Assembly (NCBI GenBank): GCA_014534415.1
Contig: JACVRM010000069.1
Coordinates: forward strand, 1-10,489
Source: Thermoleophilia bacterium
Lineage (GTDB): Bacteria > Actinomycetota > Thermoleophilia > Gaiellales > Gaiellaceae
Direction: 5' to 3'
Length of the DNA stretch: 10,489 nt
Part shown: positions 1 to 5,967 of the stretch, piece by piece
How positions within the stretch are numbered: position 1 is the stretch's first letter
How the letters are laid out: every line of letters starts with the position of its first letter
Position numbers and translations under genes: made by a program
Notes under the pieces: generated by a model
Database searches by the model: none
What the model was told of the DNA's origin: nothing
What the model saw: only the letters and a program-made list of their open reading frames with translations

Positions 1-1
1 C

Positions 2-451
2 CTGCGCGTGGGCGACCTGCGCTCCCCTCCGGTCGCCGAGCGCGTCCGCCTCGTGACGTGCCCGTTTCGCGCGTACCTCCATCTGCGCAACGAGGAAGAC
101 CGGCGGCGTGCGCTCGCCGCGGCGTACGAGCTGCTGGCGCCGGGCGGACGCTTCGTCTTCGACGTCTTCGCGCCGGACGCAGACGACATCGAGGCGACCG
201 ACCGCCGCTGGCTCGAGCGCGAGCCGGGCATCTTCGAGCGGGCCGACTGGGACGCCGGCTCGCGGACGTTCGTGCTGACCGTCTGCGGGGCCGGCACGCA
301 GACGCAGCTCCAGCTCGCCTGGGCGCCGCCCGAGCAGTGGGAGCGCCTGCTCGAAGAGACGGGCTTCGAGGTCGTCGGACACTACGGCTGGTTCGACAGG
401 CGCCCGTACGCCGGCGGCGAGGATTCCGTCTGGGTGGCGCGGCGCCCGTGA
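2..451 (+). CDS. SAM-dependent class I methyltransferase, 5' end missing
   Basis: This is the C-terminal part of a class I (Rossmann-fold) SAM-dependent methyltransferase; its open frame runs off the left edge, so the first GTG at position 8 is not the real start. The visible segment begins GDLRSPP, then VTCPFRAYLHL, a typical strand after the SAM-binding acidic residue. The EEDRRRALAAAYELLAPGGRFVFD stretch follows, with the LxPGGRFVFD motif seen where small-molecule methyltransferases close the SAM pocket. The end (WERLLEETGFEVVGHYGWFDRRPY) is the usual last helix and strand, and it stops with TGA. The glycine-rich motif I must lie upstream of the window. The substrate cannot be told. The gene converges on the MOSC gene, with 42 bp between the two stop codons. 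The family call is secure and the specificity is unknown. Confidence 0.82.
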   Translation: MRVGDLRSPPVAERVRLVTCPFRAYLHLRNEEDRRRALAAAYELLAPGGRFVFDVFAPDADDIEATDRRWLEREPGIFERADWDAGSRTFVLTVCGAGTQTQLQLAWAPPEQWERLLEETGFEVVGHYGWFDRRPYAGGEDSVWVARRP

Positions 452-472
452 CGTGAAGCGCCGTGTTCCGCC

Positions 473-488
473 GCCGCGTCTGTGCGGC
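473..488. terminator. Weak hairpin between convergent genes
   Basis: A 5-bp inverted repeat (GCCGC / GCGGC) with a 6-nt loop lies in the 42-bp gap between the convergent methyltransferase and MOSC stop codons. No T-run follows on either strand. Its position fits a bidirectional terminator, but such short GC stems occur by chance in DNA of this composition. Confidence 0.22.
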
Positions 489-493
489 TGTCG

Positions 494-913
494 CTACAGG
501 AGCTCGATTGCGTCGCCGGCGGCCACCTCGCCGCTTTCGACGACGCGCGCCAGCATGCCCCGCCGGCCCTCGAGCTCCTCTCGCAGACCCGGCCGGATCG
601 CGTCCATCCGCTCGCAGGGGTCGCAGATCATCGTGACCTCGAACGTCGCCCCGCCGGCGCGCAGGCGCTGGCCGACCGGCCACTCGTGCACGTCCGCTCC
701 CTCGACGGTGAAGTTCTCGCGGATTCGCCCCGGCTCCACGCCGAGCGCATCGAGATGCTCACGCGAGGCGAACAGCACCTGGCGCTTTGTCCCCGCACGT
801 GCATGCGCGCAGCCCTCGAGCCCGTGGCCCTCGATCGCGAGGGCGCGGCCGCGAGCGTCCATGCGGCCGCTGTTCTTCGCGGGCGAGACCCAGAGGTTGG
901 CGATGCGGGCCAC
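494..913 (-). CDS. MOSC domain-containing protein
   Basis: A 139-aa protein made of a single MOSC domain, the fold found at the C-terminus of molybdenum cofactor sulfurases and in stand-alone YiiM-like proteins that handle sulfur or the molybdenum cofactor. Supporting motifs are NLWVSPAKNSGRM near the N-terminus, GRIRENFTVEG (residues 62-72), the Cys-containing ICDPCERM (C97 and C100, with C100 in the place of the conserved MOSC cysteine), PGLREELEGRRGMLARVV, and the final GEVAAGDAIEL strand. The start is GTG at 913; no good Shine-Dalgarno sequence is visible, which fits coupling to the TrmH gene that stops 9 bp upstream. The length is normal for small stand-alone MOSC proteins. The substrate is unknown. 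Confidence 0.85.
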   Translation of the reverse strand: MARIANLWVSPAKNSGRMDARGRALAIEGHGLEGCAHARAGTKRQVLFASREHLDALGVEPGRIRENFTVEGADVHEWPVGQRLRAGGATFEVTMICDPCERMDAIRPGLREELEGRRGMLARVVESGEVAAGDAIELL

Positions 914-922
914 GCCGCAACT

Positions 923-1651
923 CTAGCCAGGGCGCCTGCGGGCCCACTCCCAGAGCGCGATCGAGCCCGCGATGCCGACGTTGAGCGAGTCGACGGAGTC
1001 CGTCTGCCGGATCCACGCCCGCTGGTCGCACCGCTCTTCGACGTCGGCCGGCAGTCCTTCGCGCTCGGCGCCGATCACGAACGTCACACGGTCGCCGAAG
1101 ACGAGCACGTCGAGCGGGGTCCCCTCGCGCAGGGCCAGCGCGACCCACGGACGCGGGGCACTCTCGAACGCACCCAGCGGCACGCGAAAAACCGAGCCGG
1201 CGGACGCCCGGAGCGCCTTGGGGCCCGTCGGGTCTGCGCAACCCGGCGAGATGGCGACGAACGCGGGGCCGAACGCGTCCGCCGCGCGCAGCAGCGTCCC
1301 GAGGTTGCCGGGGTCGGCGACGCGCCAGAGCGCGAGCCCGAGCGGCGGCGCCGGATCGGCCAGCGCAGGCAGGTCGGCGCGCCGGAAGACCGCGACGACG
1401 CGCGCGTGGTGGCCGAGCGTCGAGACGCCACGCAGCAGAGCGGGCGCAACGTGCTCGGCGCCGCGCAGGCGCTCGAGCAGCGCAGGCCGCTCGGCGTCGA
1501 CGAGCGCCTCGACGGGCTCGATGCCCGCGTTCAGACCGGCCGCTACGAGATCTTCCCCCTCGCACACGAACATCCCGAGCCGCTCGCGCTGCCTGCGTGA
1601 CGCCAGCCGCCGGACGAGCTTGAGCCGCGGATTCGCCGCCGACGTAATCAT
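923..1651 (-). CDS. TrmH/SpoU-family RNA 2'-O-methyltransferase
   Basis: A 242-aa SPOUT-class RNA methyltransferase that should transfer methyl from SAM to a ribose 2'-OH of rRNA or tRNA. The N-terminal 90 residues form the small substrate-binding domain (SAANPRLKLVRRLASRRQRE, then FVCEGEDLV). The SpoU catalytic domain follows with its three motifs: motif 1 at 111-128 (DPGNLGTLLRAADAFG), motif 2 at 191-201 (FVIGAEREGLP) and motif 3 at 220-230 (SVDSLNVGIAG), which form the trefoil-knot SAM site. Motif 1 has the expected Asn (N116) and Arg (R122). The start is ATG at 1651. A TrmH/TsnR-type gene after rplT is a common arrangement, so it probably belongs to the translation cluster, although a structured 156-bp spacer separates it from DUF2332. 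The target nucleotide cannot be told. Confidence 0.92.
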   Translation of the reverse strand: MITSAANPRLKLVRRLASRRQRERLGMFVCEGEDLVAAGLNAGIEPVEALVDAERPALLERLRGAEHVAPALLRGVSTLGHHARVVAVFRRADLPALADPAPPLGLALWRVADPGNLGTLLRAADAFGPAFVAISPGCADPTGPKALRASAGSVFRVPLGAFESAPRPWVALALREGTPLDVLVFGDRVTFVIGAEREGLPADVEERCDQRAWIRQTDSVDSLNVGIAGSIALWEWARRRPG

Positions 1652-1688
1652 CGTCTGCGCGAGCCAGGTCCCAGGGACTGTCCCTCCG
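1647..1688 (-). repeat. Alternating-palindrome element, copy A (at trmH start)
   Basis: First copy of a 42-bp imperfect direct repeat; copy B lies 119 bp to the right with 35 of 42 positions identical by hand alignment. Its core (1665-1686) contains two overlapping perfect inverted repeats: GTCCC-A-GGGAC at 1668-1678 and AGGGAC-T-GTCCCT at 1673-1685, so the central GGGAC can pair with either side. The element reaches into the ATG start codon of the TrmH-type gene and so forms its 5' leader. Confidence 0.75.
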
Positions 1689-1718
1689 CCGCGGCCCGCC
1701 GGGACGGCGCAGTTGCGG

Positions 1719-1752
1719 CCAGGAGCGAGCCTGGGAGGTCCTGGCGAGCCTG
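1719..1752. repeat. Inverted and direct repeats in the spacer
   Basis: Between the two palindromic copies lies an inverted repeat, CCAGGA (1719-1724) and TCCTGG (1739-1744), interleaved with a direct repeat GCGAGCCTG (1725-1733 and 1744-1752). A short CCCGCCGGG palindrome sits at 1695-1703. The 1652-1807 spacer is therefore unusually dense in symmetric sequence. Its function is unknown. Confidence 0.55.
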
Positions 1753-1765
1753 CGGCGCCGGCGAG

Positions 1766-1807
1766 ATCATCGTCCGAGCAGGGCAGGTCCCAGGGCCTGT
1801 CCCTCGG
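1766..1807 (-). repeat. Alternating-palindrome element, copy B (at DUF2332 stop)
   Basis: Second copy of the 42-bp repeat, ending directly against the TGA stop of the DUF2332 gene. The 22-nt core (1784-1805) differs from copy A at one base (C for A), which removes one pair from each alternative stem. The copy includes an ATGAT like that at the trmH start, so the leader of trmH appears to have been duplicated or to be made from the same repeat unit. Confidence 0.72.
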
Positions 1808-2788
1808 TCACGGCTCACGGAGACCGCGCCATTCCAGCCACTGGCCGTGGTAGCCCAGGCGGGCGACGAGGCGCGCGGGGGCGCGCTCGTCGGCGCGGAG
1901 CTCGAGCTCGAATCCCCCTTCCACGCCCGTCTCGTCTTCGTCGAGGCGGCGCGTCGAGATCCACGCGACCGGCGGTTCCGCCTCGTCGACGATCCGCCGA
2001 AGCTCGGCGTAGCGCTCCTTCGACAGGTAGATCGTCGATACGGTCTGGAAGACCACCGCAAGCGCGCCGGACACGCGGTCGGCGAGGATGCCCGGAAGCA
2101 CGTCCACGTAGTCGCCGCGCAGGATCTCCGGCGGGTCGGCCCGCGCGACCTCGATCGCGGCGCGCAACCGCTCGAGACGCTCCGGCTGGTCGGCCCAGAC
2201 GAAGCAGGAAAGGAGCCGGACGCCGTCGTCGCTCGAAAGGTCGACCGGCTCCAGATCGATGCCGCGCCGCCGCACGACCTCGACATCTCGGCTCAACAAC
2301 TCGGCCGGCACGGGCCGGCGCTCCTCGCCGGAGAGCTCGAGCGGCGACCCGTCCGGCCCCCACGAGCCACCCGCGTAGCGATACCGGTAGCGGTCCCACA
2401 CGAGGTTGAGCCCCGCGCTCGATCCCAGCTCGACGAGCTCGAACGGCCGCCCTGCGAGCGACAGGAACGCGGGCACGAGCGCCCAACAGCGCTGCACCTC
2501 GTTCGTCTGGACGGTCTGCCCCGCGGTGAAGGCCGCGAGCCAGTCGCGCTCGCGCCCGAGCGTCTCCCTGACCTCGCCCCACTCCCACCCGGGCGAGCGG
2601 CCCGCCAGCATGAGGTAGTGCAGGCCGCCTAGCAGCCGCACGGGGAAATCCCAGCCGTCGTCGGGCGGCAGCTCGCGGACGAGCGGCTCTTCGGCGAGCC
2701 GGCGGCAGAGGTCGGCGTAGAGCCGCGAGCCCGTCCGCTCGCACGCCTCCGCCTGCCGGCGGAACCGCTCCGCGAGCGACTGGGTCAG
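1808..2788 (-). CDS. DUF2332 family protein (probable CTG start)
   Basis: A member of the DUF2332 family, which has no known function. The 326-aa reading starts at CTG 2788-2786. The N-terminal part (SLAERFRRQAEACERTGS, then RLYADLCRRLAEEPLVREL) and the segment WDFP-RLLGGLHYLMLAG match the start of the family as I know it. The motif VELGSSAGLNLVWDRYRYRY resembles a SAM-binding glycine-rich loop, and the end (VVFQTVSTIYLSKERY, VAWISTRR) is also typical. In this frame no ATG, GTG or TTG occurs between the upstream stop and GTG 2641. Starting at that GTG would remove the first 49 residues. CTG overlaps the rplT TGA as CTGA, which suggests translational coupling at the end of the ribosomal operon. 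The family call is firm; the start is an inference. Confidence 0.85.
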   Translation of the reverse strand: MTQSLAERFRRQAEACERTGSRLYADLCRRLAEEPLVRELPPDDGWDFPVRLLGGLHYLMLAGRSPGWEWGEVRETLGRERDWLAAFTAGQTVQTNEVQRCWALVPAFLSLAGRPFELVELGSSAGLNLVWDRYRYRYAGGSWGPDGSPLELSGEERRPVPAELLSRDVEVVRRRGIDLEPVDLSSDDGVRLLSCFVWADQPERLERLRAAIEVARADPPEILRGDYVDVLPGILADRVSGALAVVFQTVSTIYLSKERYAELRRIVDEAEPPVAWISTRRLDEDETGVEGGFELELRADERAPARLVARLGYHGQWLEWRGLREP

Positions 2789-3144
2789 GCGTTCAGCGCC
2801 GTCTTCGCCTGCTCGGCGATGCGGCCGAAGGCGGGGGGATCGCTGACCGCGAGATCGGCGAGCACCTTGCGGTCGAGCTCGATGCCCGCCTTCTTGCAGC
2901 CGGCCACGAACTCGCTGTACGAGAGGCCCTGCTGCCGCGCGGCGGCGTTGATGCGCACGATCCAGAGGCGACGGAAGACCCGCTTCTTCGCCTTCCGGTC
3001 ACGGTACGCGTAGGCGAGCGAGCGCTCGACCTGCTCCTTGGCGAGCTTGTAGCTCGAGTGGCGACGACCGAAGTAGCCCTTCGCCTGCCCGAGCACCTTG
3101 CGGCGCTTCTTGCGCGCGTGCACCGATCGCTTGACGCGCGGCAT
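2785..3144 (-). CDS. rplT: 50S ribosomal protein L20
   Basis: Ribosomal protein L20, 119 aa, the usual family length. L20 binds 23S rRNA early in large-subunit assembly and in several bacteria represses its own operon. The basic N-terminus (MPRVKRSVHARKKRRKVL, then GQAKGYFGRRHSSYKLAKEQ) and the globular half (RRLWIVRINAAARQQGLSYSEF, then KKAGIELDRKVLADLA) are canonical. The ATG shares a base with the rpmI stop (TAATG), so translation of the two ribosomal genes is probably coupled. Its own stop overlaps the proposed CTG start of DUF2332. Nothing is missing or unusual in the protein. Confidence 0.98.
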   Translation of the reverse strand: MPRVKRSVHARKKRRKVLGQAKGYFGRRHSSYKLAKEQVERSLAYAYRDRKAKKRVFRRLWIVRINAAARQQGLSYSEFVAGCKKAGIELDRKVLADLAVSDPPAFGRIAEQAKTALNA

Positions 3145-3356
3145 TACGCCCTTCTCCGCATGAGGCTGCCGAGCAGCCGTTTGACCTCGCGCGAGTCGGC
3201 GGGCGCGACTTCCACGTCCTGGCGGAAGCCGCGCTTACGCTTGGGGGACTTCTTCTCGAGCAGGTGGCTCTTCATCGCGCGCCGGCGCTTCAGCTTCCCG
3301 GCGGCCGTCACCTTGAACGTCTTCTTCGCTCGGCTGTGCGTCTTCTGCTTTGGCAT
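3144..3356 (-). CDS. rpmI: 50S ribosomal protein L35
   Basis: Ribosomal protein L35, 70 aa, slightly above the common 64-66. The hallmark start (MPKQKTHSRAKKTFKVTAAG) and the basic KLKRRRAMKSHLLEKKSPKR segment identify it. The C-terminal DSREVKRLLGSL is the usual last helix. The gene lies wholly in the infC-rplT operon. Its first 122 nt, which encode about 40 residues, are also read in another frame as the tail of IF3. A Shine-Dalgarno-like AGGGGTGA lies about 6 nt before the ATG, inside infC. The stop and the rplT start overlap by one base. Confidence 0.97.
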   Translation of the reverse strand: MPKQKTHSRAKKTFKVTAAGKLKRRRAMKSHLLEKKSPKRKRGFRQDVEVAPADSREVKRLLGSLMRRRA

Positions 3357-3921
3357 CTTTCGTCACCCCTGCCGTCTTCGTGGGCCCCAGCAGCATGGTC
3401 ATGTTGCGGCCTTCCTGAAGCGGCGGCTGCTCGACGACGCCGAGCTCCTTGACGTCCTCCGCCAGCCGCATGAGCAGATCGTGTCCGCGCTGCGGGTGGT
3501 ACTGCTCGCGTCCGCGAAACATGATCGTGACCTTGACCTTCGCCCGCTGATTCAGGAAGCGGACGACGTGGCCCTTCTTCGTCTCGTAGTCGTGGTTGCC
3601 GATCTTCGGCCTGAGCTTGATCTCCTTGACGTTGACCGAAACCTGGTGCTTCCGCGCGAGCTTGGCCTTCTGCTCCTGCTCGTAGCGGTACTTCCCGTAG
3701 TCCATGACGCGCGCGACGGGCGGGTTCGCCTGCGCCGCCACCTCCACGAGGTCGAGCCCCTTCCCGTACGCGTACTGGAGAGCCTCCGGGGTCGGCTTGA
3801 TGCCGATCTGCGTCCCGTCCTCGTCGACGAGCCGAACCTGCGCGACCCGGATCAACTCGTTCGTGCGGGTGGTCGGTGCCGGCGGCCGAGTCTCCGGGCG
3901 CGGCCCCCTCCGCGGTCTCAA
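3235..3921 (-). CDS. infC: Translation initiation factor IF-3
   Basis: IF3, 228 aa, binds the 30S subunit, checks the start codon and initiator tRNA, and prevents early 50S joining. The N-domain shows RTNELIRVAQVRLVDEDG (19-36) and ALQYAYGKGLDLVEVA, the linker has MDYGKYRYEQEQK (73-85), and the C-domain has KEIKLRPKIGNHDYETK and VKVTIMFRGRE, ending at GRNMTMLLGP (171-180). This core is normal. A further 48 residues follow that are rich in Glu, Asp, Pro and Ala; residues 189-228 overlap rpmI in a different frame. The start is TTG at 3921, the first possible start in frame, with AGGTGA 7 nt upstream. No ATG occurs in frame before the linker. Other infC genes also use rare starts (AUU in E. coli) for autoregulation. 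Confidence 0.95.
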   Translation of the reverse strand: MRPRRGPRPETRPPAPTTRTNELIRVAQVRLVDEDGTQIGIKPTPEALQYAYGKGLDLVEVAAQANPPVARVMDYGKYRYEQEQKAKLARKHQVSVNVKEIKLRPKIGNHDYETKKGHVVRFLNQRAKVKVTIMFRGREQYHPQRGHDLLMRLAEDVKELGVVEQPPLQEGRNMTMLLGPTKTAGVTKDAKAEDAQPSEEDVQGDGRREAEAPARDEEPPAREEVPQA

Positions 3922-4080
3922 ATGACCTTCACCTAGCTTTGCTTCCTCCTTCTAAACGACAAGGGCGCTGCAAGCAGCGGCCGACCCTAGCAACCTCGAT
4001 CGGTCGAACCTCCGCGAGGCTCGCGCCCGGGAGGTGAGGAACGGATCCGCTCCTGCTTGCAGGGTCAGTAGGGTACCTGA
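3922..4080 (-). promoter_or_regulatory. thrS-infC spacer / infC leader with competing hairpins
   Basis: This 159-bp spacer sits before the infC-rpmI-rplT genes, where many bacteria keep a leader bound by L20. Several structures are visible. CGCTGC-AA-GCAGCG at 3966-3979 and CCTGC-TT-GCAGG at 4052-4063 are perfect local hairpins. Their cores CTGCAAGCAG (3968-3977) and CTGCTTGCAG (4053-4062) are exact reverse complements, so they could instead pair with each other over about 75 nt. Other symmetric pieces are CCTC-CGC-GAGG at 4009-4019 and a 7-bp stem around GGATCC at 4037-4054. An AAGGAGG (3951-3945 on the minus strand) lies further upstream of the start. A promoter was not identified. Confidence 0.5.
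3929..3934 (-). promoter_or_regulatory. infC: Shine-Dalgarno site supporting the infC TTG start
   Basis: AGGTGA, complementary to the 16S rRNA tail (it matches part of GGAGGTGATC), ends 7 nt before the TTG at 3921. The stronger AAGGAGG at 3951-3945 is 23 nt away from this TTG, too far to serve it directly. This spacing supports TTG 3921 as the start. Confidence 0.5.
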
Positions 4081-5967
4081 TCAACGAAGCGAGTCCAGCT
4101 CGCGCAGGAGCTCCGCCAGACCGACGTTCGACTGTGAGCCGCCCCGGTCGCGCACGGCGAGGGCGTCTTCCGACTCGCGATCGCCCCAGACGACCACCTT
4201 CGGAACCTTCTCGAGCTCCGCGTCGCGGATGCGCTTGCCGACCGTCTCATCGCGCTCGTCAACATCGGCGCGGTAGCCCTCCTCATCGAGCCGTGCGCGC
4301 AGCCGCCCGGCGGCTTCGCGGTGTGATTCACCAACCGGGATGACGCGCACCTGCACGGGCGCGAGCCAGAACGGGAACGCGCCGCCGAAGTGCTCGGTCA
4401 TGATGCCGATGAAGCGCTCGTACGAGCCGTAGAGCGCGCGGTGAACGACGTACAGGTCGTGCTCCGTGTTGTCGGACCCGACGTACTTGAGCCCGAAGCG
4501 CGACGGCATCTGCGAGTCGAGCTGGATCGTCCCCATCTGCCACTTGCGGCCCAGCGCGTCGTCCATGAACAGGTCGATCTTCGGACCGTAGAACGCCCCT
4601 TCGCCCGCCGCGATCGTGTAGGGAATCTCGTTCAGCCGAAGCGCCTCGATGAGCGCCGCCTCGGTGCGGTCCCATTCCTGGTCCGTGCCGACCCTGTTCT
4701 CCGGGCGCGTCGCGAGCTCGGCGGACGCCGACATGCCGAAGAGGTTGTAGACGTAGCGCGCGTAATCGACGACGTCGCGGATCTCGTCCTGGATCTGCTC
4801 TTCGGTGCAGAAGATGTGGGCGTCGTCCTGGGTTACGTGGCGGACGCGCAGCAGCCCGTGCAACGTCCCCGGCAGCTCGTTGCGGTGCAGGGGCGCCGGC
4901 TCGGCGTACCGGAGCGGCAGCTCCCTGTAGCTGCGCGGCCGGCTCCCGAACAGCAGCATGTGACCGGGGCAGTTCATGGACTTCATCGCCCACTGCCGAC
5001 CCTCGATGTCGAGCTTGAACATCAGGTCCTCGTACTTCGGAAAGTGGCCCGACGTCCAGAAAGTCTCGGAGTCGTAGATGAGCGGCGTCTTCACTTCGAG
5101 GTAGCCGCGCCGCGCGTTCTCGCGCAACCGGATGTTCTCGAGCTCCTGCCAGAGCGCCATTCCTTTGGGATGCCACAGCGGGGAGCCCGGGGAGCGCTCG
5201 GAGAAGTGGAAGAGGTCGAGCTGCGGCCCCAGACGGCGGTGGTCGCGGCGACGCGCCTCCTCGAGGCGCTCGAGATGCCGCTCGAGATCTTCGGGCGAAT
5301 AGAACGCCGTGCCGTAGATCCGCGTCAGCTGCGTGTTGCGCTCGTCGCCGCGCCAGTATGCGCCCGCGAGGCCGGTCAACTTGATCGCCTTGATCGGGCT
5401 CGAGTCCTGCAGGTGGGGGCCGCGGCAGAGATCGGTGAAGTCGCCCTGCGTGTAGAGAGAGATCTCGCCCTCCGCCGTGTCGACCAGCTCGACCTTGTAG
5501 CGCTCGTCCTGCTCCTCGAACAGGCGGCGCGCGTCGTCGGGCGTCGTCTCCCGGCGCTCCCAGGCGCGCCCCTCGGCCAGCTCGCGCCGGATCTCCTCCT
5601 CGATCCGCTCGAGCGCGTCCTCGCCGATCGACTCCGGGAACTCGAAGTCGTAATAGAAGCCGTTGTCGATGGGCGGCCCGATCGCGATCTTGACGCCCGG
5701 ATACAGGCGGCGGACGGCCTCGGCCAGCAGGTGCGCCGCCGAGTGGCGCAGCACGTAGAGCGCGTCCGGGTCGTCCTTGTCGCGCGTCGTCAGGATCTGG
5801 ATCCGCTCGCCGTCCGTGAGCGGCAAGCGGAGGTCGCGGATGCTCCCGTTCGAGCGCACGAGGACGGCCTGCTCGGCGAGCTTGGGGCCGATCGCGCGAG
5901 CCGCATCGAGCCCGGTCGCGCCGGCCGGAAGTTCAAGCTCGGACGAGTCGGGGAGAATGACGCGCAT
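4081..5967 (-). CDS. thrS: Threonyl-tRNA synthetase
   Basis: ThrRS, 628 aa, attaches threonine to tRNA-Thr and edits mischarged serine. All domains are present in order: an N-terminal TGS domain (1-60), the editing/SAD domain with HSAAH (75-79) and CRGPH (181-185), the class II catalytic core, and a C-terminal anticodon-binding domain from about 535 (WLAPVQVRVIPVGESHREAA). The zinc ligands of the active site are intact: C333 in MNCPGH, H384 in DDAHIFC and H509 in VVHRALYGS, nearly the same numbering as in E. coli. The ATG at 5967 gives the standard MRVILPDSSE start. The frame stays open upstream to 6108, but that extension is low-complexity antisense of the acidic ORF and is not part of the family. 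thrS directly before infC is a classic arrangement. Confidence 0.97.
   Translation of the reverse strand: MRVILPDSSELELPAGATGLDAARAIGPKLAEQAVLVRSNGSIRDLRLPLTDGERIQILTTRDKDDPDALYVLRHSAAHLLAEAVRRLYPGVKIAIGPPIDNGFYYDFEFPESIGEDALERIEEEIRRELAEGRAWERRETTPDDARRLFEEQDERYKVELVDTAEGEISLYTQGDFTDLCRGPHLQDSSPIKAIKLTGLAGAYWRGDERNTQLTRIYGTAFYSPEDLERHLERLEEARRRDHRRLGPQLDLFHFSERSPGSPLWHPKGMALWQELENIRLRENARRGYLEVKTPLIYDSETFWTSGHFPKYEDLMFKLDIEGRQWAMKSMNCPGHMLLFGSRPRSYRELPLRYAEPAPLHRNELPGTLHGLLRVRHVTQDDAHIFCTEEQIQDEIRDVVDYARYVYNLFGMSASAELATRPENRVGTDQEWDRTEAALIEALRLNEIPYTIAAGEGAFYGPKIDLFMDDALGRKWQMGTIQLDSQMPSRFGLKYVGSDNTEHDLYVVHRALYGSYERFIGIMTEHFGGAFPFWLAPVQVRVIPVGESHREAAGRLRARLDEEGYRADVDERDETVGKRIRDAELEKVPKVVVWGDRESEDALAVRDRGGSQSNVGLAELLRELDSLR

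Noticed and set aside
482..1600. A 372-codon + strand frame opposite MOSC and trmH
   Set aside because: Both minus-strand genes have clear family motifs; the + translation is low-complexity Arg/Ala-rich text with no domain.
1652..1807. Spacer repeats as a CRISPR array
   Set aside because: There are only two imperfect copies, 119 bp apart, with symmetric sequence between them and no cas genes nearby.
1847..2632. A 261-codon + strand frame opposite DUF2332
   Set aside because: It is a shadow of a recognisable DUF2332 protein.
3058..3936. A 292-codon + strand frame crossing infC, rpmI and rplT
   Set aside because: It is antisense to three canonical translation genes and has no motif of its own.
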